DNA of 64,000 nucleotides from Sediminibacterium sp. (lineage in GTDB: Bacteria; Bacteroidota; Bacteroidia; Chitinophagales; Chitinophagaceae), in contig NZ_JAHVAA010000011.1 of the NCBI RefSeq assembly GCF_019264485.1, positions 496,001-560,000 on the forward strand, read 5' to 3'. Each line of letters starts with the position of its first letter. The stretch's first letter is position 1. Of the stretch, positions 17,606-25,384 are shown piece after piece. Under the pieces are notes generated by a model, which saw only the letters and a list, made by a program, of their open reading frames with translations, had not been told where the DNA came from and made no database searches. A program made the translations under genes and the position numbers.

Positions 17606-17698
17606 ATGCCATTAAAACGAAATTTTACCTACTGGATCGATAAACGCTCATGGAAATATTATTTCCTGATGCTCTCCCTTGCACTCGTAGAATACTAA
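17606..17698 (+). CDS. Possible 30-residue frame or gene remnant
   Basis: ATG at 17606 opens a short frame, MPLKRNFTYWIDKRSWKYYF plus LMLSLALVEY, with a basic start and a hydrophobic end. It could be a small membrane peptide or the surviving N-terminus of a lost gene. It is divergent from the Nudix gene. Directly after it come low-complexity words (17700-17745, ctccgcggctccgcgg, and 17763-17800, ttgaaccttgtttcttg), so nothing longer is supportable up to hmgA. Confidence 0.25.
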   Translation: MPLKRNFTYWIDKRSWKYYFLMLSLALVEY

Positions 17699-17807
17699 TA
17701 CCCCTCTGCGTAAACTCCCTTTCTCCGCGGCTCCGCGGTGAATAAAACGCTAAGTTTACTACATCAACCTTGAACCTTGTTTCTTGTAACTTATAACTTT
17801 TAGTTCT

Positions 17808-18965
17808 ATGCCACATTATCATACATTAGGTAATATACCCCATAAACGTCACACACAGTTTCGGAAAACCGATGGGTCATTGTATTCGGAACAATTGTTT
17901 TCAACAGAAGGATTTAGCAATGATTATTCATTGCTGTATCATCATTATCCGCCAACACAGATCATTCATACAGATGATCCGGTAAATGTACAGCCACGTG
18001 TTGCAGAAGAAAAAATGCTCAAACACAGAAGCTTTGAAGGGTTTAATGTGAAACCGGAAAACGATTATCTCAAAAGCCGCAAACCTGTTCTGGTTAATAA
18101 TGATTGTCATATTGTACTGGCGGCGCCGCGGGAAAGTATGACTGATTATTTCTATAAAAATGCCGATGCAGATGAAATGATTTTTGTACATGAAGGAAGT
18201 GGTGTACTTCTTTCACAATATGGTCAGTTGCCTTTTGCATATGGCGATTACCTGGTGATTCCAAGGGGCACTATTTACCAGATAAAATTTGACACCCCTG
18301 CAAACAGGCTGTTTATTGTAGAAAGCTTTAGTCCAATCCGTTATCCTAAACGATATATAAGCAAGTATGGACAGTTACTGGAACATGCTCCATTTTGTGA
18401 ACGCGATATACGCACACCACAGAATCTCTTAACTTTTGATGAAGCCGGCGATTTCCTGATTCAAACCAAAAAGAAAGGTGTTCAATATGGCTTGCATTAT
18501 GCACATCATCCTTTCGATGTGGTAGGCTGGGATGGGTGCTGTTATCCTTTCGCATTCAGCATACATGATTTTGAGCCTATTACCGGTCGTGTACACCAGC
18601 CCCCTCCGGTTCATCAAACTTTTGAGGCGCATAATTTTGTGGTATGTAGTTTCTGTCCGAGGTTATACGACTACCACCCGGATGCTATCCCCGCACCCTA
18701 TAACCATAGCAATATTGACAGTGATGAAGTGTTGTATTATGTAGATGGTGATTTTATGAGCCGAAAAAATGTAACGAGGGGAATGATCACTTTACACCCG
18801 GCAGGTATTCCACATGGGCCACATCCCGGAGCGGTTGAAAAAAGTATTGGAAAAAAAGAAACACAGGAACTGGCCGTTATGGTAGATACTTTTCATCCTT
18901 TACAATTAACGGTAGATGCACTGGAGATAGAGAATCCGGGATATACGATGAGTTGGGCGGAATAG
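17808..18965 (+). CDS. hmgA: Homogentisate 1,2-dioxygenase
   Basis: HmgA opens the homogentisate ring to maleylacetoacetate with Fe(II) and O2, in tyrosine and phenylalanine breakdown. The 385 residues match the shorter bacterial form of the family: the N-terminus MPHYHTLGNIPHKRHTQFRK, the cupin core with EMIFVHEGSG and GDYLVIPRGTIYQI (about 125-160), and the C-terminal segment with YVDGDFMSRK and TLHPAGIPHGPHPG (about 310-340), which carries the glutamate/histidine iron site. The other genes of the pathway (hpd, fah) are not in the window. It is a single-gene unit followed by a word palindrome. Confidence 0.93.
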   Translation: MPHYHTLGNIPHKRHTQFRKTDGSLYSEQLFSTEGFSNDYSLLYHHYPPTQIIHTDDPVNVQPRVAEEKMLKHRSFEGFNVKPENDYLKSRKPVLVNNDCHIVLAAPRESMTDYFYKNADADEMIFVHEGSGVLLSQYGQLPFAYGDYLVIPRGTIYQIKFDTPANRLFIVESFSPIRYPKRYISKYGQLLEHAPFCERDIRTPQNLLTFDEAGDFLIQTKKKGVQYGLHYAHHPFDVVGWDGCCYPFAFSIHDFEPITGRVHQPPPVHQTFEAHNFVVCSFCPRLYDYHPDAIPAPYNHSNIDSDEVLYYVDGDFMSRKNVTRGMITLHPAGIPHGPHPGAVEKSIGKKETQELAVMVDTFHPLQLTVDALEIENPGYTMSWAE

Positions 18966-19047
18966 TGAATAGTGAGTAGTGAGTTTTTTTGTAGATTTAT
19001 CTTACTGTCTTTTATTTACTCACTACTGACTATTCACTACTCACTAT
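18964..19047. repeat. Word palindrome, class A (agtgaatagtgagtag words)
   Basis: The left arm (18964-18984) overlaps the hmgA stop codon by two bases and repeats agtgaatagtgagtagtgag. The right arm (19015-19046) holds the complement, actattcactactcact, a stretch shared letter for letter with the element at 25263-25324 inside the rpsD-rpoA gap. The next ATG is at 19048, directly after it. Confidence 0.85.
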
Positions 19048-19425
19048 ATGAAAGTCTACGAAAACATCGATGCCTACATTGCCGATTTCCCTGCAGATAA
19101 ACAGAAGTTGCTAAAACAGATGAGAACTGTTATTCAGAAAGCTGCACCTAAGGCGGTGGAGAAAATAAGTTATGGTATGCCCTGTTTCTTTCAGGAGGGT
19201 AATCTGGTATATTTTGCAGCTATGAAAAACCATATCGGGTTTTATCCGACTTCATCCGGTGTACTCAATTTCGAAAAAGAGCTGGAAAAATATACTACCT
19301 CCAAAGGTGCTATTCAATTTCCATTGGATAAACCATTGCCGGTAAAACTTATAACCATGATTGTAAAATTCAGGGTATTGGAAAACCTGGAAAAAGCGGC
19401 TATAAAAAAGAAACTGAAAAAATAA
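19048..19425 (+). CDS. DUF1801 / YdhG-like protein
   Basis: A 125-residue cytoplasmic protein of the YdhG/DUF1801 family. Typical features are the opening YENIDAYIADFPADKQKLLK, the YGMPCFF motif at 42-48, the IGFYPTSSGV segment near 64-73 and the C-terminal IQFPLDKPLPVKLI. Members have been described as iron-chaperone-like in Bacillus, but a general function is not established. The ATG follows the palindrome without a gap, and no promoter motif is visible between. Confidence 0.88.
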   Translation: MKVYENIDAYIADFPADKQKLLKQMRTVIQKAAPKAVEKISYGMPCFFQEGNLVYFAAMKNHIGFYPTSSGVLNFEKELEKYTTSKGAIQFPLDKPLPVKLITMIVKFRVLENLEKAAIKKKLKK

Positions 19426-19482
19426 CCCCCTTCTGTGCCCTTCTGTGCCTTCTCCATGGAGTCCTTTGGACATTGGCAAATT

Positions 19483-19572
19483 AGTCCGAAAGACCGTAAG
19501 ACAGAAAGTCCGGAAGAAAGAATTTTTGCAGAAGGAGGGTGCTTAGGGGAAAATTCTTCCGGACTTTCTTCC
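19483..19572. repeat. Word palindrome, class B
   Basis: The left arm (19483-19522) contains agtccgaaagaccgtaagac and agaaagtccggaagaaag; the right arm (19552-19572) contains attcttccggactttcttcc. The words match the element at 208-325 closely (gtaagacagaaagtccg against gtgagacaggaagtccg). Between hmgA's follower and this element, 19428-19455 repeats cttctgtgcc. Confidence 0.75.
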
Positions 19573-19616
19573 AATTCAAAAATTCCTTAACTTATGCTCC
19601 TAAAACGACTTGCCAT

Positions 19617-20021
19617 ATGATTAAATTCAGCGACATTAAAATTGGAGACTATGTATTGGCGGAATATGATGGAAAAATGTGGGAGGGAGAAGTTGTTCGC
19701 CTAAACGGAGATGAAAAACAGGTTTGTGTACAAACAGATGTACAGGAATTCTGGTTCAGTACCGATCAACTGCATCCGCTTCCGCTCAATGAAGATGCAT
19801 TGTTGAAACTCAGTTTTGCAAAACAACCCAATGAGGATGGTTCCGTGAAATATATGAAGGGTTCATTCCGACTGGTTACGCCACAATCGAATGATTTCTC
19901 CAAAATAGAAATGTGGTATCGCGAAGACAGAAGACATCATCCTGATGTTCATTATGTTCATCAGTTACAAAATCATTACCTGGATATGACAAAGATTCAT
20001 CTAACCCGGGATCCTATGTAA
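19617..20021 (+). CDS. Conserved small protein of unknown function
   Basis: Starting at ATG 19617 (MIKFSDIKIGDYVLAEYDGK) gives 134 residues; the longer frame from 19539 would translate palindrome sequence and is rejected. The first 60 residues look like a small beta-barrel of Tudor/SH3 type (GDYVLAEYDGKMWEGEVVRL), and the rest is charged with aromatic and histidine residues (EDRRHHPDVHYVHQLQNHY). No enzyme motif is seen. I do not recognise a named family. A terminator follows at 20043. Confidence 0.75.
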   Translation: MIKFSDIKIGDYVLAEYDGKMWEGEVVRLNGDEKQVCVQTDVQEFWFSTDQLHPLPLNEDALLKLSFAKQPNEDGSVKYMKGSFRLVTPQSNDFSKIEMWYREDRRHHPDVHYVHQLQNHYLDMTKIHLTRDPM

Positions 20022-20042
20022 TCCATCAAAAAGAAAATAGAA

Positions 20043-20071
20043 GAGGGTACCAATAAATGGTGCCCTTTTTT
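20043..20071 (+). terminator. Intrinsic terminator
   Basis: AGGGTACCA pairs with TGGTGCCCT (one U-G pair) across a five-base loop and is followed by seven Ts. It ends the gene at 19617 and rules out a start at 20057 for the next gene. Confidence 0.88.
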
Positions 20072-20140
20072 TGTTGGATGAGCTTCACAGAAGTGAGTTG
20101 CAACAAAGTGTTTATGTATATTGTTGATAAATTCAGTTAC

Positions 20141-22942
20141 ATGCGTTCTGTTTTTTTACTGTCTTTCTTTTTTTTAGTTTCAGTCCAGTTGCTTGCCCAA
20201 CGTTTTGGAGGTAACCCTTCGCGCCAGCGTTGGAAACAAATCGATACCGATACGGTGAGGATTGTATTTCCTGATGGCAATGAAAAGCAGGCGCAGAAAA
20301 TTGCAGGTATTGTTCATGGTTTACAACAAAATAACAATACTGGTTTAGGACCTGACCGAAGAAAAATAAGTATGGTCATTCAGCACCGCAGTCTTTTCTC
20401 TAATGCATATGTTGGACTGGCACCTTTCAGAAGTGAGTTCTATACTACTGCCCCACAAAGTGCCTTTGAACTGGGGGCATTTGATTGGGTGAGTAACCTG
20501 GCCATCCATGAGTACAGGCATGTACAACAGTATGGAAATTTCAACAAAGGATTGTCTAGGCTCGCATCGGTTATTTTGGGTGAAGAGGGACAAGCGGTAG
20601 CAAATGCAGCAAGCATTCCTGACTGGTTTTTTGAAGGCGATGCTGTGTACAGTGAAACACAGTTAACGGCACAGGGCAGGGGTAAACTACCGGAGTTTTT
20701 TAATGGGTATATGTCATTGCAACATTCAGGAAAACAATACAGTTATATGAAGCTGCGCAATGGTTCTTTGCGGCATTTTGTGCCCAGCCATTATGATCTT
20801 GGCTATTTACTCGTGGCATATGGCCGTAAACAATATGGGCAAGATATATGGACAAAAATAACCAACGACGCAGCCCGCTTCAGACCACTGATTTATCCAT
20901 TTCAAGGTGCGGTGAAAAAACATACAGGTGTTTCATTTGATCGGTTTGTAAATGATGCGTTGGGATATTACCGTTCACAGTGGAAAGTTCTGGCAGTTGA
21001 AGAACCTGAATGGGTCACCAGCATTGAAAAGAATAATGTGTTGAATTATCGTTTTCCTTATCTCATGGAAGATGGTGCTGTTCTTACTTTACAGAACAGT
21101 TATACCCAGGTTCCTGCTTTTGCCAAAGTATTACCAGATGGTAAAACAGAAAGAATAAGGGTAAGAGATATTGCTATTGATCCGTATTTCACTTACCGGG
21201 GCAATAAAATTGTCTATACAAGTTATCGCCCCGATACCCGATGGGGTAATGTTGAAACCAATACCCTGAAAATTTTTGATCTCAGTACACAAACAGAGCA
21301 GGTAGTTTGTACAGGTACCCGTTTGTTTTCACCTGATCTGTCTTCCGATCTGCAAAAAATACTGGCTATTGATATGCATACCAATGGAGGGAGTTCCATT
21401 GTAAAAGTTGATGTAGCCACAGGGAATACTGATACTCTTTTTTCATCGGAGGATAAAGTTTTTTCTTATCCCCGGTTCGACAGCAAAAAGGATGGTTTTT
21501 ATGCTGTTCACAGACAGTTAAATGGTCATATGGGAATCAGCTGGTACAGTCATTCGGTAAAGACAGAAAGAATACTGCTGGCCTCTGCCAATCGTGTGGT
21601 TGGTTATTTACAGACCCAGGGTGATACGCTTCTTTTCACGAGTACCTACCAGGGGCGGGATGAACTATGGGGGCTGATTGATGACGGAACAAACGTAAAA
21701 GGTCCGTTTCGGCTTGCCACTTATCCAACAGGTATCTATCAGGCTATATTAAGAGAAGGCAAGCTGGTAGGATCAGTGTTTACTGCTGATGGATTCAGGC
21801 TGGCCTCTTTTGTTCCTAAATGGGAAAGAGTACCGGTGGATCATATTTTGCAGCCATTATATACTGATAATAGTATAACCCCGGCAAGCTTTGGTTTTAG
21901 CGAAAAATTGGCAGACAGGAATTTTGCCGTTACCCCATATAAAAAATTCAGGCGGTTTGTTAATATTCATAGCTGGCGGCCTTATTATGACCGGCCGGAG
22001 TATTCATTCACGCTTTACGGTGAAAATTTATTGAATACACATCTCACAGAGCTGGCATACACTTATAATGAAAATGAACAAAGCCATAAGCTAAGTGCAG
22101 ACTTTGCTTATGGAGGGAGCTATATCCAGAGAATTTTCGGAGCCAGTAGTACCTATAACCGTTCAGCGCGCCTGAATCAGGATACGTTGTTGCACTGGGA
22201 AGAGCAGACTGCCTATGCCGGATTGCGGTTGCCTTTGAACCTTACATCGGGCAGGGAATACCGAAGTCTGGTTTTCCAAACCACTTTCAATACCAATAAT
22301 GTAAAGTGGACAGGTATTGCTAAAAACCTCTTGAAAGATCGTAGGGTCAATTATCTGGATTTTAATATTTCGTATTCGGCTCAGTCGCAAAGGGCGCTTC
22401 GGCAAATATTTCCCAGATGGGGGCGGGTAATGACTGCCCGTTACCGGACAGCCCTTGGTAAAACCGATGCATGGCAAATGCTGTTGAGCGGGGCTATATA
22501 TTTTCCCGGATTGGGACAAACCCATAACCTGGTGCTTACAGGAGCTATCCAAAGTCGTGACACCCTGAATCAGTATATTTTCTCTGATAATTTCCCTTTT
22601 TCGCGAGGGTATCAATCGGTAAATTTCCCAAGGGCATATAAAATTGGGGTGAATTATCACTTCCCACTACTGTATCCTGACTGGGGTTTTGGACAACTGG
22701 TCTATTTTCAGCGGGTAAGAATGAATGCTTTTTACGATCATTCGGTTGGGAAAAGCCTTAGAACCGGTCGAAAATTCTATTTTGGAACGGTTGGGGGTGA
22801 ATTAATGTTCGACACCCGGTGGTGGAACCAGGAGCCGGTAAGTTTCGGATTAAGGTATAGCCGATTGCTCGATCGGGAGTTTAGCGGTGCAACCACAACT
22901 AATTATTGGGAGATAATTCTGCCTGTGGCCCTCTTCAGATAA
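20141..22942 (+). CDS. Gluzincin-like peptidase with beta-propeller and outer membrane barrel
   Basis: With the start at 20141 the protein has 933 residues and a signal peptide (MRSVFLLSFFFLVSVQLLA, cleaved before QRFGG). Residues 123-127 form HEYRH, an HExxH zinc motif, and FFEGDA at 163-168 supplies the third ligand position expected for gluzincins such as the peptidase MA group. Residues about 300-620 look like TolB/WD40 propeller blades (DGAVLTLQNS, YRGNKIVYTSYRP). The last 280 or so residues have the alternating pattern of an outer membrane barrel, ending ...NYWEIILPVALFR. The likely location is the outer membrane with the catalytic domain in the periplasm or outside. The substrate is unknown. 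It is a single gene between a terminator and the infA promoter. Confidence 0.82.
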   Translation: MRSVFLLSFFFLVSVQLLAQRFGGNPSRQRWKQIDTDTVRIVFPDGNEKQAQKIAGIVHGLQQNNNTGLGPDRRKISMVIQHRSLFSNAYVGLAPFRSEFYTTAPQSAFELGAFDWVSNLAIHEYRHVQQYGNFNKGLSRLASVILGEEGQAVANAASIPDWFFEGDAVYSETQLTAQGRGKLPEFFNGYMSLQHSGKQYSYMKLRNGSLRHFVPSHYDLGYLLVAYGRKQYGQDIWTKITNDAARFRPLIYPFQGAVKKHTGVSFDRFVNDALGYYRSQWKVLAVEEPEWVTSIEKNNVLNYRFPYLMEDGAVLTLQNSYTQVPAFAKVLPDGKTERIRVRDIAIDPYFTYRGNKIVYTSYRPDTRWGNVETNTLKIFDLSTQTEQVVCTGTRLFSPDLSSDLQKILAIDMHTNGGSSIVKVDVATGNTDTLFSSEDKVFSYPRFDSKKDGFYAVHRQLNGHMGISWYSHSVKTERILLASANRVVGYLQTQGDTLLFTSTYQGRDELWGLIDDGTNVKGPFRLATYPTGIYQAILREGKLVGSVFTADGFRLASFVPKWERVPVDHILQPLYTDNSITPASFGFSEKLADRNFAVTPYKKFRRFVNIHSWRPYYDRPEYSFTLYGENLLNTHLTELAYTYNENEQSHKLSADFAYGGSYIQRIFGASSTYNRSARLNQDTLLHWEEQTAYAGLRLPLNLTSGREYRSLVFQTTFNTNNVKWTGIAKNLLKDRRVNYLDFNISYSAQSQRALRQIFPRWGRVMTARYRTALGKTDAWQMLLSGAIYFPGLGQTHNLVLTGAIQSRDTLNQYIFSDNFPFSRGYQSVNFPRAYKIGVNYHFPLLYPDWGFGQLVYFQRVRMNAFYDHSVGKSLRTGRKFYFGTVGGELMFDTRWWNQEPVSFGLRYSRLLDREFSGATTTNYWEIILPVALFR

Positions 22943-23046
22943 GTTATATTTGCCTTTATAAGGGGCTCAGGGCCATTATTTTACCCTATTTTCCACAAAA
23001 TTGGTAATTTTTTCCCCGAAATTTTCATATTTCCATTGCAATCTAA

Positions 23047-23054
23047 TATCTTTG
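23047..23054 (+). promoter_or_regulatory. Predicted -7 promoter element of the infA-rplQ operon
   Basis: TATCTTTG followed by C lies 16 bases before the infA ATG and matches the Bacteroidota consensus; the -33 region shows only a weak TTTC. A second TATATTTG at 22945-22952, overlapping the end of the previous gene's trailer, could give a longer leader. Confidence 0.6.
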
Positions 23055-23070
23055 CAGCCCCAAAAATAGT

Positions 23071-23289
23071 ATGTCGAAACAACCGCTGATTAAACAAGAT
23101 GGAGTAATTCTGGAAGCCCTGAGCAATGCTATGTTCCGGGTGAAGTTAGAAAATGGCCATGAAATCCTGGCCACCATCTCAGGTAAAATGAGGATGCATT
23201 ACATCAGAATTTTGCCAGGTGATAAGGTAGGGGTTGAGATGAGCCCATACGATTTGAGCAGGGGAAGAATCATTTTCAGGTATAAGTAA
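23071..23289 (+). CDS. infA: Translation initiation factor IF-1
   Basis: IF-1 binds the ribosomal A site during initiation. The 72 residues are the standard S1-like OB-fold: [20 protein letters not shown], then [37 protein letters not shown]. It begins the operon infA-rpmJ-rpsM-rpsK-rpsD-rpoA-rplQ. In many bacteria secY, adk and map come before it; here an unrelated peptidase gene does, so the operon starts at infA with its own promoter. Confidence 0.98.
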   Translation: MSKQPLIKQDGVILEALSNAMFRVKLENGHEILATISGKMRMHYIRILPGDKVGVEMSPYDLSRGRIIFRYK

Positions 23290-23355
23290 ACATTTGCGGA
23301 ACGCTATCGGCTCATGCTGAAAGCCGGAAGCAGTAAAGCGATAAATAATAAAGCA

Positions 23356-23472
23356 ATGAAAGTCAGAGCTTCAATCAAAAAGCGTAGTGCAGATTGCAAG
23401 ATCGTGAAGAGAAAGGGTAAGTTGTACGTGATCAACAAAAAGAATCCCCGTTATAAACAACGTCAGGGATAA
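23356..23472 (+). CDS. rpmJ: 50S ribosomal protein L36, zinc-free form
   Basis: A 38-residue frame, [20 protein letters not shown] continuing to NPRYKQRQG, is L36. The zinc-binding form has Cys11, Cys14, Cys27 and His33; here these are Ser, Cys, Asn and Tyr, so only one ligand remains and the protein cannot hold zinc in the usual way. Such 'C-minus' L36 forms are known in several phyla. It lies 66 bases after infA and 66 before rpsM. Confidence 0.97.
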   Translation: MKVRASIKKRSADCKIVKRKGKLYVINKKNPRYKQRQG

Positions 23473-23538
23473 TTTCATGTACCGTTACTGATTACAGTGG
23501 ATGGTACCAGTATTAAAGTATTAAATTAAAATCAGAAT

Positions 23539-23919
23539 ATGGCTCGTATTGCCGGTATTGATTTACCAAAAAACAAAAGAGGCGAAATTGGTCTGACCTA
23601 TATTTTTGGTATTGGTCGTTCAACAGCTCAGTATATCCTAACTCAGGCTGCTATTGACTTCGATAAGAAAGTACATGAGTGGAACGATGATGAGCAGACT
23701 GCTATCCGTAATATCATAAACAATGAGTTTAAGGTAGAAGGTGCATTACGTAGTGAAGTATCGATGAATATCAAGCGTTTGCTGGATATCGCCTGTTATC
23801 GTGGTTTACGCCACCGTAAAGGCTTGCCTGTTCGTGGTCAGCGTACCAAAACAAACAGCCGTACCAGAAAAGGTAAACGTAAAACAGTTGCCGGTAAGAA
23901 AAAGGCACCTAAGAAATAA
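23539..23919 (+). CDS. rpsM: 30S ribosomal protein S13
   Basis: S13 sits in the head of the small subunit and contacts the P-site tRNA. The 126 residues are full length: [20 protein letters not shown] at the start, a helical body with [23 protein letters not shown] sequence and the basic tail [16 protein letters not shown]. Normally rpsK follows within a few bases; here a 181-base gap containing three hairpins intervenes. Confidence 0.98.
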   Translation: MARIAGIDLPKNKRGEIGLTYIFGIGRSTAQYILTQAAIDFDKKVHEWNDDEQTAIRNIINNEFKVEGALRSEVSMNIKRLLDIACYRGLRHRKGLPVRGQRTKTNSRTRKGKRKTVAGKKKAPKK

Positions 23920-23922
23920 ATG

Positions 23923-24079
23923 ATAACATGATGCTGGAATGACCTCATTTCAGCATCATGATTGTTATACAAATCCTCTACAGCTTGGATAGGCCCGATA
24001 CAACCGGGAAAGGAGAGTGTAGCGGTTTCCGCCCCGGGCGGAATTTTTCATTGTTAAACCAATCCCGATTTGATCGGGA
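23923..24079 (+). promoter_or_regulatory. Three successive hairpins between rpsM and rpsK
   Basis: The first hairpin pairs 23923-23942 with 23945-23968 around ATGATGCTGGAATGA. The second is TTCCGCC/GGCGGAA (24027-24043) with a three-base loop and five Ts, shaped like an intrinsic terminator. The third is TCCCGATTTGATCGGGA (24063-24079). Since the essential genes rpsK, rpsD, rpoA and rplQ lie beyond, full termination is not expected; partial attenuation is possible (inference). Confidence 0.6.
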
Positions 24080-24100
24080 CGACTACCTCAAAAAAGAAAC

Positions 24101-24511
24101 ATGGCAAAACCACAAAAAGCGCAGAACAGTGCAAAAGCTGCTGCCAAAAAAAGAGTAGTAAAAGTAGACGCGGCTGGAGAAGTACGTGTTTCTGCTACTT
24201 TCAACAACATTATCATCAGTTTTACCAACAAAGCCGGACAGGTAATCAGTTGGAGCAGTGCTGGTAAAATGGGTTTCAAAGGCTCTAAGAAAAATACTCC
24301 ATATGCAGCTCAGATGGCTGCTGCCGATGCTGCTAAAGTAGCAATGGAAGCTGGTCTGAAACGCGTTGAAGTTTTCGTAAAAGGTCCTGGTGCCGGTCGT
24401 GAAGGTGCTATCCGCTCTATTTCACAATCAGGCATTGAAGTTATTTCTATCAAAGACGTAACTCCTTTACCACACAATGGTTGCAGACCTCCCAAGCAGA
24501 GAAGAGTATAA
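24101..24511 (+). CDS. rpsK: 30S ribosomal protein S11
   Basis: S11 lies on the platform of the small subunit near the mRNA exit. The 136 residues include a basic N-terminal tail ([20 protein letters not shown]), the core [40 protein letters not shown] and the highly conserved end [18 protein letters not shown]. It is followed by a 147-base gap holding a word palindrome before rpsD. Confidence 0.98.
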   Translation: MAKPQKAQNSAKAAAKKRVVKVDAAGEVRVSATFNNIIISFTNKAGQVISWSSAGKMGFKGSKKNTPYAAQMAAADAAKVAMEAGLKRVEVFVKGPGAGREGAIRSISQSGIEVISIKDVTPLPHNGCRPPKQRRV

Positions 24512-24521
24512 TTGAATTTTA

Positions 24522-24584
24522 TGATGTAGGATGTTTGATGTCTGATTTGTTTTTAAATCAAACATCCTACATCAGACATCAAAC
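24522..24584. repeat. Word palindrome, class C, inside the ribosomal operon
   Basis: The left arm (24522-24547) reads gatgtaggatgtttgatgtc and the right arm (24554-24584) holds aaatcaaacatcctacat followed by cagacatcaaac; they pair with one bulge. The words resemble those at 6057 and 51925. It lies between rpsK and rpsD and is not followed by a long T run. Confidence 0.8.
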
Positions 24585-24658
24585 TTTTATAGGGTTCGGT
24601 ATTGATTTTAGATTTTTAGGATACCGGATCGTCATTAAAAAATCGCAAAACAAAACAA

Positions 24659-25264
24659 ATGGCACGTTACACTGGTCCAAAGACCAAAATCTCCAGAATT
24701 TTTGGAGAACCCATTCTGGGAAATGGCAAATGGTTAGGTAAAAACAGCAACCCTCCCGGTCAGCATGGAGCTGCCCGCAAGCGTAAAAGCCTTGGTGAAT
24801 ATGCTTTACAGCTGAGAGAGAAGCAAAAAGCAAAATACACTTATGGTGTATTAGAGCGTCAGTTCCGTAAAACTTTTGAAGAAGCATCACGTATTAAAGG
24901 TGTTACCGGTGAAAACCTGATCAAGTTACTGGAAGCTCGTCTGGATAATACTGTATTCCGTATGGGATTAACAGCCAGCCGCCCTGAAGCCCGCCAGTTG
25001 GTAAACCACAAGCATATCACTGTAAATGGTGAAGTGATGAATGTACCTTCTTACCAGTGTAAGCCAGGTGATATCATTGCTTACAGACCAAAGAGTGCAG
25101 ATAATTCTTCTATCATTAGCAAAACACGCGGTAAGAACCCTAAGTTTAGCTGGATCGACTGGAACGAATCTGAGAAGAAAGGTACTTTTATTACCTATCC
25201 TGAGCGTGAGAATGTTCCTGAGAATATCAAGGAGCAACTGATCGTCGAATTGTATTCTAAATAG
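24659..25264 (+). CDS. rpsD: 30S ribosomal protein S4
   Basis: S4 nucleates assembly of the small subunit, and in many bacteria it represses its own operon by binding its mRNA. The 201 residues are full length: [20 protein letters not shown] at the start, the S4 RNA-binding domain with [20 protein letters not shown] and [20 protein letters not shown] (about 90-150), and the conserved C-terminus. It has no N-terminal zinc-cysteine cluster. The stop codon touches the class A palindrome. Confidence 0.98.
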   Translation: MARYTGPKTKISRIFGEPILGNGKWLGKNSNPPGQHGAARKRKSLGEYALQLREKQKAKYTYGVLERQFRKTFEEASRIKGVTGENLIKLLEARLDNTVFRMGLTASRPEARQLVNHKHITVNGEVMNVPSYQCKPGDIIAYRPKSADNSSIISKTRGKNPKFSWIDWNESEKKGTFITYPERENVPENIKEQLIVELYSK

Positions 25265-25324
25265 TGAATAGTGAGTAGTGAATAGTGAGTGTTTTACTCA
25301 CTATTCACTACTCACTCCTCACTC
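25263..25324. repeat. Word palindrome, class A, between rpsD and rpoA
   Basis: Twenty bases, gtgagtagtgaatagtgagt (25271-25290), pair perfectly with 25296-25315 across a five-base loop gtttt, making one of the strongest hairpins in the window. The right arm runs on as cctcactc. The sequence actattcactactcact is shared with the element after hmgA. It overlaps the rpsD stop codon by two bases, and no T run follows, so rpoA can still be reached. Confidence 0.9.
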
Positions 25325-25384
25325 ATATCATCCGGAAACCAATAATGGGTTCCGCTACAATCAAGTAAAAAACCAAGTTTTAAT

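Noticed and set aside
19539..19616. Upstream extension of the small protein at 19617
   Set aside because: It would translate the right arm of a class B palindrome; the conserved-looking protein starts at MIKFSDIKIG.
20057..20140. Upstream ATG extension of the peptidase gene
   Set aside because: The added residues would be encoded by the terminator at 20043-20071, and the signal peptide starts at the ATG at 20141.
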